From Spirochaetia bacterium (GTDB lineage Bacteria; Spirochaetota; Leptospiria; Leptospirales; Leptonemataceae), in assembly GCA_029880625.1 (NCBI GenBank), contig JAOUOA010000016.1, positions 1 through 14,513 on the forward strand: DNA of 14,513 nt, given 5' to 3'. Positions 7,185 to 13,361 of the stretch are shown here, piece after piece; position 1 is the stretch's first letter; each line of letters begins with the position of its first letter. The notes under the pieces were generated by a model that was given only the letters and a program-made list of their open reading frames with translations, was not told the origin of the DNA and made no database searches. A program made the position numbers and the translations under genes.

Positions 7185-7201
7185 AATCAGATATCCTGAT
7201 T
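7185..7201. repeat. Small inverted repeat in the leader
   Basis: AATCAG (7185-7190) and CTGATT (7196-7201) flank ATATC, about 40 nt before the start codon of the YqjD-like gene. The arms are short, so this may be chance. Confidence 0.35.
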
Positions 7202-7241
7202 GAGAGGAATCGGGAAAAATGATTTACTGGAGGAGAGAGGT

Positions 7242-7499
7242 ATGGCAACGGAAGCTGAAAAAGAAACTGCAAAAAAAATCAAAGAAGGAATTCAGACACT
7301 GAGTTCAGATGCTGAGAAGCAATTTAATGAGCTTCGCGATAAAATGATGGTCTATCGTGAAGGAGCAAATGAGTTTTTTGACTCCATGGCCGAATATATC
7401 AAAGAAAATCCCCAAAAAGCGACAATTATCGGAAGTTCAATCGGTCTTGGCCTGGGAATCATCCTTGGACTGCTCATGAGAGGCGGAAGAAGAGACTGA
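7242..7499 (+). CDS. DUF883/ElaB/YqjD-like membrane-anchored protein
   Basis: A small protein of 85 residues. The start is ATG 7242 because GGAGGAGAGAGGT ends directly before it; the frame is open further upstream (a TTG at 7200) but nothing supports initiation there. Residues 1-55 are a charged, probably coiled-coil helix. Residues about 53-80 (KENPQKATIIGSSIGLGLGI onward) are a glycine-rich transmembrane helix ending in RGGRRD, the architecture of the ElaB/YgaM/YqjD family. In E. coli YqjD is a tail-anchored inner-membrane protein that binds stationary-phase ribosomes; whether that role applies here is unknown. The next gene resembles YqjE, the neighbour of yqjD in E. coli, which supports the assignment. 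It is the first gene of a three-gene plus-strand cluster and follows a leader with several inverted repeats. Confidence 0.82.
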   Translation: MATEAEKETAKKIKEGIQTLSSDAEKQFNELRDKMMVYREGANEFFDSMAEYIKENPQKATIIGSSIGLGLGIILGLLMRGGRRD

Positions 7500-7526
7500 T
7501 GCATCTTCGGAAGGAAAGGAACAAGA

Positions 7527-7880
7527 TTGAAAGCTCTGGAAACTGTTAAAAGCGTCTTTTTTTATCTGATGGCGGCAAGCAGGGTGGCAAAAACCCTTGG
7601 ATTTCTCTTCCGTTCAGAAATCGAGCATAGAAAAAGGCTCTTTATAAAATCTTTTCTGTTCTACGTTGCAGGCGGGGCCTTTTTTATTGGAGGAATTTTG
7701 TCTTTAGGTCATCTGACCTATCTTTTGCTGGAGCGGTATTTTCATGATCCGATCCTTTCCACATCCATTGTTGGTCTTTCTTTTTTCATTATTGGCTCAC
7801 TCAGCCTGTATGTTGGAGATAGAATTCTTACCAGGCTTTTAAGTATTGATTGGGAAAAGGTAAAAAAGTCGATAATGTAG
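7527..7880 (+). CDS. YqjE-like (holin III/DUF1469-type) two-TM membrane protein
   Basis: 117 residues, beginning at TTG 7527 with GGAAGGAAAGGA about 6 nt upstream, 27 nt after the YqjD-like gene. An N-terminal amphipathic segment (1-38) is followed by membrane helices at about 41-68 (glycine-rich) and 77-100, with a short polar loop between (LERYFHDPILS), and then a basic C-terminal tail. This layout and its position after a DUF883 gene match YqjE of E. coli, a member of the putative holin III superfamily. It is not evidence of a prophage. The molecular function is not established for the family; a role in envelope stress or membrane organisation is only a guess. Confidence 0.72.
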   Translation: MKALETVKSVFFYLMAASRVAKTLGFLFRSEIEHRKRLFIKSFLFYVAGGAFFIGGILSLGHLTYLLLERYFHDPILSTSIVGLSFFIIGSLSLYVGDRILTRLLSIDWEKVKKSIM

Positions 7881-7895
7881 CAGAGGAATTTACCT

Positions 7896-8531
7896 GTGAA
7901 GCAATATTATCGTCTGCTTGGTCTGGAACCGGGTGCGGGGCCGGAAGAGATTAAAAAAGCTTTTCGTGATCAGATTAAATTATGCCATCCAGACCGTTCC
8001 AGCGGAGAATCTGAAAAAGCAAGAGAATTAATTGAAGCATACAATTATCTAAAAGAAAATCATACCTTACATACTGAAGAAAAACGAAAAGATCCCTCTC
8101 CAGAGAACTACCGGTCTGACAAAGATTTTAACGCAAAGGAAGCGGGGAAAAGGGCCGGGGAAAGAATCTTTCAGGGAATTTTTCGCGAACGATCTTCTTT
8201 TGCTGACCGCAAACCTCCTATTAGAGATTATTATGATCCGCTGGACTTCTTAAAAAAAAGACAGGAATCTGTTCTTCCTTTAGACCGCGGCGAAGTCATG
8301 CTGTACCGTGCAGAAATGGCATTGAGAGAAGTGGTTCAGAAATACAACAGGCAGATGAAGACACGGTCTCGCCGATCATGGAGCAGAGAATATATTGGAA
8401 AACTTGTAAATATCCAGGTTTTGTTCCGCGATATCTGTGTCCGTTATCCCGGTTTATCGTTCCAGGCAACATCAAGACTGAAACAGATTCAGGAGTTGAT
8501 TGCAGAAGTAAAACAGATGGCTCATTTTTAA
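7896..8531 (+). CDS. J-domain protein (DnaJ-like co-chaperone)
   Basis: 211 residues from GTG 7896, with AGAGGA about 8 nt upstream, 15 nt after the YqjE-like gene and so probably co-transcribed. The J domain fills residues 1-56 (YYRLLGLEPGAGPEEIKKAF), with the HPD motif at 31-33 that stimulates DnaK ATPase. There is no Gly/Phe region, zinc finger or DnaJ C-terminal substrate domain, so it is a class C (type III) J protein. Residues about 60-115 are charged and probably disordered. Residues about 130-211 look helical and basic (REVVQKYNRQMKTRSRRSW) and resemble nothing I recognise. There is no membrane segment. Its partner specificity may come from the C-terminal part, perhaps linked to the two small membrane proteins upstream. 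Confidence 0.85.
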   Translation: MKQYYRLLGLEPGAGPEEIKKAFRDQIKLCHPDRSSGESEKARELIEAYNYLKENHTLHTEEKRKDPSPENYRSDKDFNAKEAGKRAGERIFQGIFRERSSFADRKPPIRDYYDPLDFLKKRQESVLPLDRGEVMLYRAEMALREVVQKYNRQMKTRSRRSWSREYIGKLVNIQVLFRDICVRYPGLSFQATSRLKQIQELIAEVKQMAHF

Positions 8532-8547
8532 CTATAAAAATTGGAAG

Positions 8548-8584
8548 TTCTGCAGATCCAGATTTGAAGAGAAGGTCTGCAGAA
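8548..8584. terminator. Hairpin between convergent genes, possible bidirectional terminator
   Basis: TTCTGCAGATC (8548-8558) and GGTCTGCAGAA (8574-8584) form an 11-bp stem with one G-T pair and a 15-nt loop. It lies between the J-domain gene stop (8531) and the GH31 stop (8587). On the minus strand a short T5 run follows about 10 nt later; on the plus strand only TTCTATTTA follows. The T tracts are weak, so termination is plausible but not certain. Confidence 0.5.
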
Positions 8585-8586
8585 TT

Positions 8587-10902
8587 CTATTTATTGCAGG
8601 AAAACACCAGAGTCTGATTTTTCAGAGGGACTTCCCATTCTGTCATGGAAAAGAAGCGGTCTTCGGAAGTTAAATCAGCAGCCATCCCTTCGATTTTTTT
8701 ATTTTCTGAAGCCATGTTTTTGTATTTTGCAGGAAGACGGATTTTCATCGTTTTAAAATCTGGCATATAACCATTTTTATCTGTATCAATCTGCACTTTG
8801 ATTTTTTTTGAAGTATCTTTTTCTGCAGAAAAGTGCAGGATAAAATGATCAAGGCTGCGGCTGATTCCGTCATCCAGGACCAAAGAAGAATCCATTTTTT
8901 TTGCAGGATGGATTTCAATGATAAGAGAACTTCGCAAGCTTTGCTCTGCATTGGGTTCTGGTCTGCACAGGGGGAGAATGGAGCCTCCTTTTATAAATAG
9001 AGGAAAATATCCCGGTTCAGTTTCAAGTTCATATGTAGAGTCTCCGCTGTAGATTCTTCCCGTTTCAAATTCAGTCCACTGTCCCTCAGGAAGATAAAAC
9101 GATATGTTTCTAACTCCTTTTTTCATCACAGGAACGGCGAGAAGAGAAGGTCCGAGCATAAACATTTCTTCGCATTTTGCAGCATCAATTCCGGGGAATT
9201 CAAAAAAAACAGGCCGCACGATTGGTAATCCTGCCTGATGAGATTCCAGCATCAGGTTGTAAATGTAGTGCATCAGGCGGTATCTTCTTTTAATCAATTT
9301 CCTGGAAATGGAAAGAATCTGATCGTCAAACTTCCATGGTTCGCGTCCGCGCGAAAATTTCACAGAATGTACGCGAAAAAAGGGCATGAGAGAACCCAGC
9401 TCTATCCAGCGGACGAAAAGTTCTTTGTTCTTACGGATATTGATCAGTCCCATTTTACCTGGACCCGAGGCAAACCCGCCCGTATCGGCTCCGATAAAGG
9501 GCATCCCGGAAAGTCCCAGGTTTATAACCATATTGAGATTTTCTTTTAAGTGATTCCATGTACTGTGATTATCTCCCGTCCACAGCGCTGCACATTTTTG
9601 AATCCCCGGGAATCCCGAGCGCGTCAGTATAAACGGTCTTTCATCAGGTTTGTAGAGATCAAAGGCTTTTACTGTTGAGAGCGCCTGAAAATTTGCATAA
9701 AGATTTCTGAATTCAATATGGCTCCCTTTTCGATGAACAATATTTTCATTAAGCGGATCGTAGTTTTTTCCCAATTTTAAAACCGGATCATTCATATCAT
9801 TCCAGATGCCGCTGACTCCGTTTTCAAAAAGAATCTGGTGCTTCTTGCTGAACCATTCCTGCACCTTCTCGTCTGTAAAATCGGGGTAAACAGTTTTTTT
9901 CCATACAGTACCTGTGTAGTCTTCTCCCCCGGAAGTTTTACAGAACATCCCCTGGTCATGACCTTCTTTATAAATAAAAAACTCCTGATCTTTCGGAATC
10001 CCGGCATCGACTATGCAGACAGAGCGGAATCCGTATTCTGCAAGCTGACGGTTCATTTGATCCGGCGAAGGAAATTGATTTCTGTTCCATGTAAAATTTC
10101 TGTACTGGTCCATATAATCAATATCCAGATGGATTGCATCACAGGGGATGTCAAAATCTCTGAATTTTTTTGCAGTTTCAATGACGGCTTTCTGGCTTTT
10201 ATAGGACCAGCGAGACTGATGAAATCCAAGCGCCCAGACAGGGAGTCTGCACGGGAATCCGGTAATCATGTTGTATTTTTCTAGAATTTCGCCGGGACTT
10301 CCCTGAAAAACAAATACATTGACCGGTATTTTGTCTATTCTTGCGTCAAAATTTATATAGATACCGCTTCCGCCGGGATTGATTCCTTTTGAATCAATAT
10401 GGATGTCCATCGGTATGGAAGATGCAAGAAAGATGCCGTTATATGTATTTCCTCTTTTAATAATAAAAAATGGGAATGAAGAATAAGATGAACCAGGAAT
10501 CGAATACAGTACTGTATCCAGATTCATCAGGCGGAATTTTTTATCTGCATGATGATAGCTTCCAGATGATGCTCCAAATCCAAAAATAGAATCCTCTTGA
10601 TTGATTCTAAGGTAAATTGAATTGGATGCAAATTCTCCGTAAATAATTCCGCTTAAAATTTCTCCTCTGGAACCGTTCAGTTTAAAATTTCCAGTAGGCG
10701 GATCCATTACAAAGCGGTAATCTTTTTTTCTGGCAATGATCATTCCCTGGGCATCTTTATGAACCGTGATTTTTTCAAAACTCACGGATGGATCAATAAA
10801 TGGCAAATCGCTGAAATTTTCATAATTTTCAGGATACAGGCTGAATCGGAATGTTTTACCCGGATACAGTGAAGTCAGTAAAGTATGAGCATGATATTGC
10901 AT
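8587..10902 (-). CDS. Glycoside hydrolase family 31 (alpha-glucosidase-like)
   Basis: A 771-residue GH31 enzyme, expected to release alpha-linked glucose or xylose from oligosaccharide ends with retention of configuration. An N-terminal beta-sandwich (about 1-215) includes FGFGASSG. The (beta/alpha)8 barrel (about 216-570) carries HLDIDYMDQYRNFTWNRNQF (258-277), nucleophile Asp369 in GIWNDMNDP, acid/base Asp444 in WTGDN, and GADTGGF (471-477). C-terminal beta domains cover about 580-771. The usual motif is WNDMNEP; here the residue after Asn is Asp372 rather than Glu. No signal peptide is visible, so it is probably cytoplasmic. It is alone on its strand, with no sugar transporter or regulator adjacent, so the substrate cannot be deduced. 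The ATG at 10902 has no Shine-Dalgarno sequence. Alternatives within GH31 (alpha-xylosidase, sulfoquinovosidase, transglucosylase) cannot be excluded by reading alone. Confidence 0.92.
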   Translation of the reverse strand: MQYHAHTLLTSLYPGKTFRFSLYPENYENFSDLPFIDPSVSFEKITVHKDAQGMIIARKKDYRFVMDPPTGNFKLNGSRGEILSGIIYGEFASNSIYLRINQEDSIFGFGASSGSYHHADKKFRLMNLDTVLYSIPGSSYSSFPFFIIKRGNTYNGIFLASSIPMDIHIDSKGINPGGSGIYINFDARIDKIPVNVFVFQGSPGEILEKYNMITGFPCRLPVWALGFHQSRWSYKSQKAVIETAKKFRDFDIPCDAIHLDIDYMDQYRNFTWNRNQFPSPDQMNRQLAEYGFRSVCIVDAGIPKDQEFFIYKEGHDQGMFCKTSGGEDYTGTVWKKTVYPDFTDEKVQEWFSKKHQILFENGVSGIWNDMNDPVLKLGKNYDPLNENIVHRKGSHIEFRNLYANFQALSTVKAFDLYKPDERPFILTRSGFPGIQKCAALWTGDNHSTWNHLKENLNMVINLGLSGMPFIGADTGGFASGPGKMGLINIRKNKELFVRWIELGSLMPFFRVHSVKFSRGREPWKFDDQILSISRKLIKRRYRLMHYIYNLMLESHQAGLPIVRPVFFEFPGIDAAKCEEMFMLGPSLLAVPVMKKGVRNISFYLPEGQWTEFETGRIYSGDSTYELETEPGYFPLFIKGGSILPLCRPEPNAEQSLRSSLIIEIHPAKKMDSSLVLDDGISRSLDHFILHFSAEKDTSKKIKVQIDTDKNGYMPDFKTMKIRLPAKYKNMASENKKIEGMAADLTSEDRFFSMTEWEVPLKNQTLVFSCNK

Positions 10903-11024
10903 GAAATTTCTATAGAGAGCCTTTTTTCAGCCTGTATATTAAATCGGTATTTCATGAGCCGAATCTAAAGGGAACTTTACAGTACAGAACATTTTTAAAA
11001 TCTGGCAATGGATCAGGAGGAACC

Positions 11025-11744
11025 ATGTACAGAGTCTTAACCGTTATACCGGCACATAATGAGGAAGAAACAATTCGGAAAGTTGTTACTTTAGCTTTAA
11101 AACATACGGATGTTTCCGTGACCGATGACGGGAGTACCGATCAAACGGGCCGAATCCTGTCTGAAATTCTTGAGGAAACCAGAGCCGGGAAACACAGCCA
11201 TTCTTTAAATATTATAGTTCATGAAAAAGCAACCCACATTCCTGCAGGCATACAGGACGGTTTAAAGTTTGGAGTAAAAGAAGGGTATGATTTTATCATT
11301 ACAATGGATGCAGGGATGTCGCATGATCCGGAAGTTCTGCCGGAATTTATCGGGTATGATTCTGATATTGACGTTGTGATCGGGATGAGAAAAGATACTG
11401 CAAATGTCCCTCTGTACAGGATGGCAATTTCAAGGATGGCTGCTCTGGTTGTAAATTATTCTCTTACATCCTCTTATTTTTCTTTTTTCGGACCCGGAAT
11501 CAGCGACTGCACCAGCGGTTTTCGTAGATATTCCAGAAGATCTGCAGAATTGATTGCATCCTCAGAATTAAAATCAAAAGCTTTTGATTTTCATATGGAA
11601 GCTCTGGCATTATGCGTAAGAAAAGGCTACTCGGCAGCCGAGCATCCCATAAAATATATTTTTTCAAATTCATCTTTTAACAGCAGGGTTCTCAAGCAGG
11701 CCATGAAGTTCGGATTTCATCTGCTTGCGACCAAGGGGCGCTGA
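11025..11744 (+). CDS. Glycosyltransferase family 2, polyprenol-phosphate sugar synthase type
   Basis: 239 residues, started by ATG 11025 behind the strong site AGGAGGAACC. GT-A fold: VIPAHNEEETI (7-17), nucleotide-binding DDGSTD (34-39), the metal site region TMDAGMSHDPEVLP (93-106), VIGMRKD (118-124), and acceptor-side DCTSGFRRYS (161-170). The order and spacing follow dolichol/polyprenol-phosphate mannose synthase-like enzymes, which load a sugar onto undecaprenyl phosphate on the cytoplasmic face. No membrane segment follows, so it is the soluble, DPM1-like form. The usual DAD metal-binding triplet reads DAG (95-97), so the second Asp is missing. The downstream gene begins 6 nt after the stop and encodes a GT-C-like membrane protein, a plausible user of the lipid-linked sugar. 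The donor sugar is unknown. Confidence 0.87.
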   Translation: MYRVLTVIPAHNEEETIRKVVTLALKHTDVSVTDDGSTDQTGRILSEILEETRAGKHSHSLNIIVHEKATHIPAGIQDGLKFGVKEGYDFIITMDAGMSHDPEVLPEFIGYDSDIDVVIGMRKDTANVPLYRMAISRMAALVVNYSLTSSYFSFFGPGISDCTSGFRRYSRRSAELIASSELKSKAFDFHMEALALCVRKGYSAAEHPIKYIFSNSSFNSRVLKQAMKFGFHLLATKGR

Positions 11745-11750
11745 TTCTAA

Positions 11751-13070
11751 ATGAAGGCCTTCTTTCTGGATTTAAAAAATTTTTTTAACCGGATATCAAT
11801 TCAGAATTACTTATGGATGATGCTGTTTTTTTATACAGCTTCTTTGATGATTGTTAGTGCTCCGTATGATTTTAACCCTACATCCATGATTCATTTCGGT
11901 CATTATTATATAGAACAGAATCAAACGCTTACACCGGATGGGTCGATCCGTTTTCTTGGAAATGAACATTACGGCGGCAACGGATATGACGGTCAGATTT
12001 TTTATTATTTTGCACGAAGTCTTTTCCAGGAGAATGCCTGGCCGGAAGGGTTTAACAATGCTTACAGAGCGCCCAGAGTAGGGTATCCTTTTCTTGCTGC
12101 TCTCTTTTCCGTTTTTGGATCCTGGGGAACAGTTGCGGGAATGATCCTGACTCAGATTTTTCTGTCCGTATTCAGCCTTCATGCTCTGTTAAAAATTCTG
12201 CCTGCTGATAAACGATATCTGGCTGTTTTTTATATCGTTTCTCCTTTTTCGCTTCAGTCATTTACAGTCCTGGTCAGCGACAGCGTCATGGTGTCGCTTT
12301 TGATGATTGGATATTTCTTCTTTTTGAGAATGAAAGAAGATTTAAAAAGGATTTCACTGAATGATCTTTTTACATTTATTTTCTTTTCCATGGCGGTTTT
12401 AACTAAAGAGTCTTCGCTGTTTTTTTTATTTCCTCTAGGACTTTATTCTCTTTTTCAAAAAAATCTTAAAAAAATTATTTTAATGCTGATCATTCTTTTT
12501 CCAATGGTTTTGTGGCAGGTTTATCTGAGACAGGCTCATGGTATGATTCCTGCAGGAGTTCTTAAGGTGTTCTTATCGCCGCTTGACGGGATTCTCGGGC
12601 TGTTAGTTTCTTCATGGGAATTGCTGTATAACTTTTTTCAAACTCCTGGATTTTCATCTGCTGTTCAGCTTTTAAAACATTCTATAAAATGGCTTCTCGT
12701 AATTTTAATTCTGACTTCTCTTCAGAGTATTATCACAGTAAAAAGCCGATCATTTCTGAACAGAGACTTTCCCCTGAGACTTGGCATAGCTTTAACGCTT
12801 TTCAGTGTTCTTCTTGCAGATTATTATTATTTCTGGGGAATTTATGAAAATATCAGCAGGATGTTTACGATTCTGGTTCCTTTGATGATTTTATATGCTT
12901 CAGGCGATGTGATAAGGAAGAAGAATCTATTTTTCATAACTCTTTCGATTCTGTCTTTAATGGTAATTTTCAGGATGTCTTTTATCAGTCCGGTGCATCC
13001 GCATGATGTTTACAGACACTACTCTGGAAAAAACTATGGAGACCATGCTCCTGTTCTTCAAAAACAGTAA
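11751..13070 (+). CDS. Polytopic membrane protein, probable GT-C-type glycosyltransferase
   Basis: 439 residues with about ten apparent membrane helices, for example 20-36, 111-150, 156-193, 206-236, 240-256, 311-329, 343-361 and 367-410. The first large extracytoplasmic loop (about 37-110) holds GYDGQIFYYFARSLF (78-92) and YRAPRVGYPFLAALFS (105-120). I associate this pattern with GT-C-fold enzymes that use polyprenyl-phosphate sugars. LTKESSLFFLFP (217-228) and ENISRMFTILVPLMIL (366-381) also fit that class. The ATG at 11751 lies 6 nt after the GT2 stop with no good Shine-Dalgarno sequence of its own, which suggests translational coupling. The pair would make and then transfer a lipid-linked sugar at the outer face of the membrane. 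The GT-C call is by topology and motif memory, not a specific family assignment. The acceptor is unknown. Confidence 0.75.
   Translation: MKAFFLDLKNFFNRISIQNYLWMMLFFYTASLMIVSAPYDFNPTSMIHFGHYYIEQNQTLTPDGSIRFLGNEHYGGNGYDGQIFYYFARSLFQENAWPEGFNNAYRAPRVGYPFLAALFSVFGSWGTVAGMILTQIFLSVFSLHALLKILPADKRYLAVFYIVSPFSLQSFTVLVSDSVMVSLLMIGYFFFLRMKEDLKRISLNDLFTFIFFSMAVLTKESSLFFLFPLGLYSLFQKNLKKIILMLIILFPMVLWQVYLRQAHGMIPAGVLKVFLSPLDGILGLLVSSWELLYNFFQTPGFSSAVQLLKHSIKWLLVILILTSLQSIITVKSRSFLNRDFPLRLGIALTLFSVLLADYYYFWGIYENISRMFTILVPLMILYASGDVIRKKNLFFITLSILSLMVIFRMSFISPVHPHDVYRHYSGKNYGDHAPVLQKQ
13028..13051 (-). terminator. Possible tRNA-Tyr terminator inside the 3' end of the GT-C gene
   Basis: On the minus strand GGAG-CATGGT-CTCC (13051-13038) is followed by ATAG and then six T (13033-13028). 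It starts about 25 nt after the 3' end of tRNA-Tyr. The stem is only 4 bp, so it is a weak candidate. No other terminator is visible before the transcript enters the antisense of the membrane protein gene. Confidence 0.35.
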
Positions 13071-13075
13071 AATTT

Positions 13076-13157
13076 TGGGCAGAGAAGGATTCGAACCTTC
13101 GAAGGCGGAGCCGTCAGATTTACAGTCTGATCCCTTTAACCACTCGGGAATCTGCCC
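13076..13157 (-). tRNA. tRNA-Tyr (anticodon GTA)
   Basis: An 82-nt type II tRNA. Acceptor stem GGGCAGA/TCTGCCC plus discriminator A, D-arm CCC/GGG, anticodon stem TCAGA/TCTGA with loop CTGTAAA giving anticodon GTA, long variable arm with GGC-TCC-GCC, and T-arm GAAGG-TTCGAAT-CCTTC. The 3' CCA is not encoded. It lies 57 nt downstream of tRNA-Thr on the same strand and its 3' end is 6 nt from the stop of the convergent membrane protein gene. Confidence 0.96.
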
Positions 13158-13174
13158 TTATCGTCAATAAGGGC
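13154..13174. repeat. 8-bp inverted repeat overlapping the tRNA-Tyr 5' end
   Basis: GCCCTTAT (13154-13161) and ATAAGGGC (13167-13174) are perfectly complementary around a 5-nt loop. In the precursor the GGGC that starts mature tRNA-Tyr would be part of this stem, in competition with the acceptor stem. Confidence 0.7.
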
Positions 13175-13214
13175 CATGATTCTGAAAAAGTGTAGATTTG
13201 CAAATAAAAAATTT

Positions 13215-13288
13215 TGCTGCCTGTAGGCCTCGAACCCACGACCTGCTGATTACAAGTCAGCTGCTCTACCAGACTGAGCTAAGGCAGC
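13215..13288 (-). tRNA. tRNA-Thr (anticodon TGT)
   Basis: A 74-nt tRNA including the discriminator. Acceptor stem GCTGCCT/AGGCAGC plus A, D-arm GCTC/GAGC, anticodon stem GCTGA/TCAGC with loop CTTGTAA giving anticodon TGT, variable loop AGGTC, and T-arm GTGGG-TTCGAGG-CCTAC. CCA is not encoded. It is followed on the same strand by tRNA-Tyr; a Thr-Tyr pair is common in bacterial tRNA clusters. It lies 73 nt after the stop of the sensor kinase gene. Confidence 0.96.
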
Positions 13289-13361
13289 GTGTAACATAAC
13301 GCTGTTCTGGATTGTTCCTGTATCGTCAAGGTTTTTTGCAGTATTTTTTAGACTTTCAGTT

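Larger units (their letters stand above)
6909..7241. other. Divergent intergenic region with three inverted repeats
   Basis: These 333 nt separate the GT9 gene (minus) from the YqjD-like gene (plus). There is no convincing coding frame. The left half (6950-7040) is very A/T-rich and probably holds the promoters, though no pair of boxes is good enough to call. The right half contains three inverted repeats (7074-7111, 7117-7136, 7185-7201), suggesting a structured leader or small RNA ahead of the plus-strand operon. It ends with the strong ribosome binding site GGAGGAGAGAGGT. Confidence 0.6.

Noticed and set aside
7527..7880. Holin-like protein as a sign of prophage
   Set aside because: It sits between a DUF883 gene and a J-domain gene with no endolysin, integrase or structural gene nearby. 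The YqjE explanation fits better.
13159..13329. TTGACGATA occurs upstream of both tRNAs (13329-13321 and 13167-13159, minus) as possible -35 boxes
   Set aside because: No -10 box lies 16-18 nt downstream in either case, and the second copy would place the promoter inside tRNA-Tyr.
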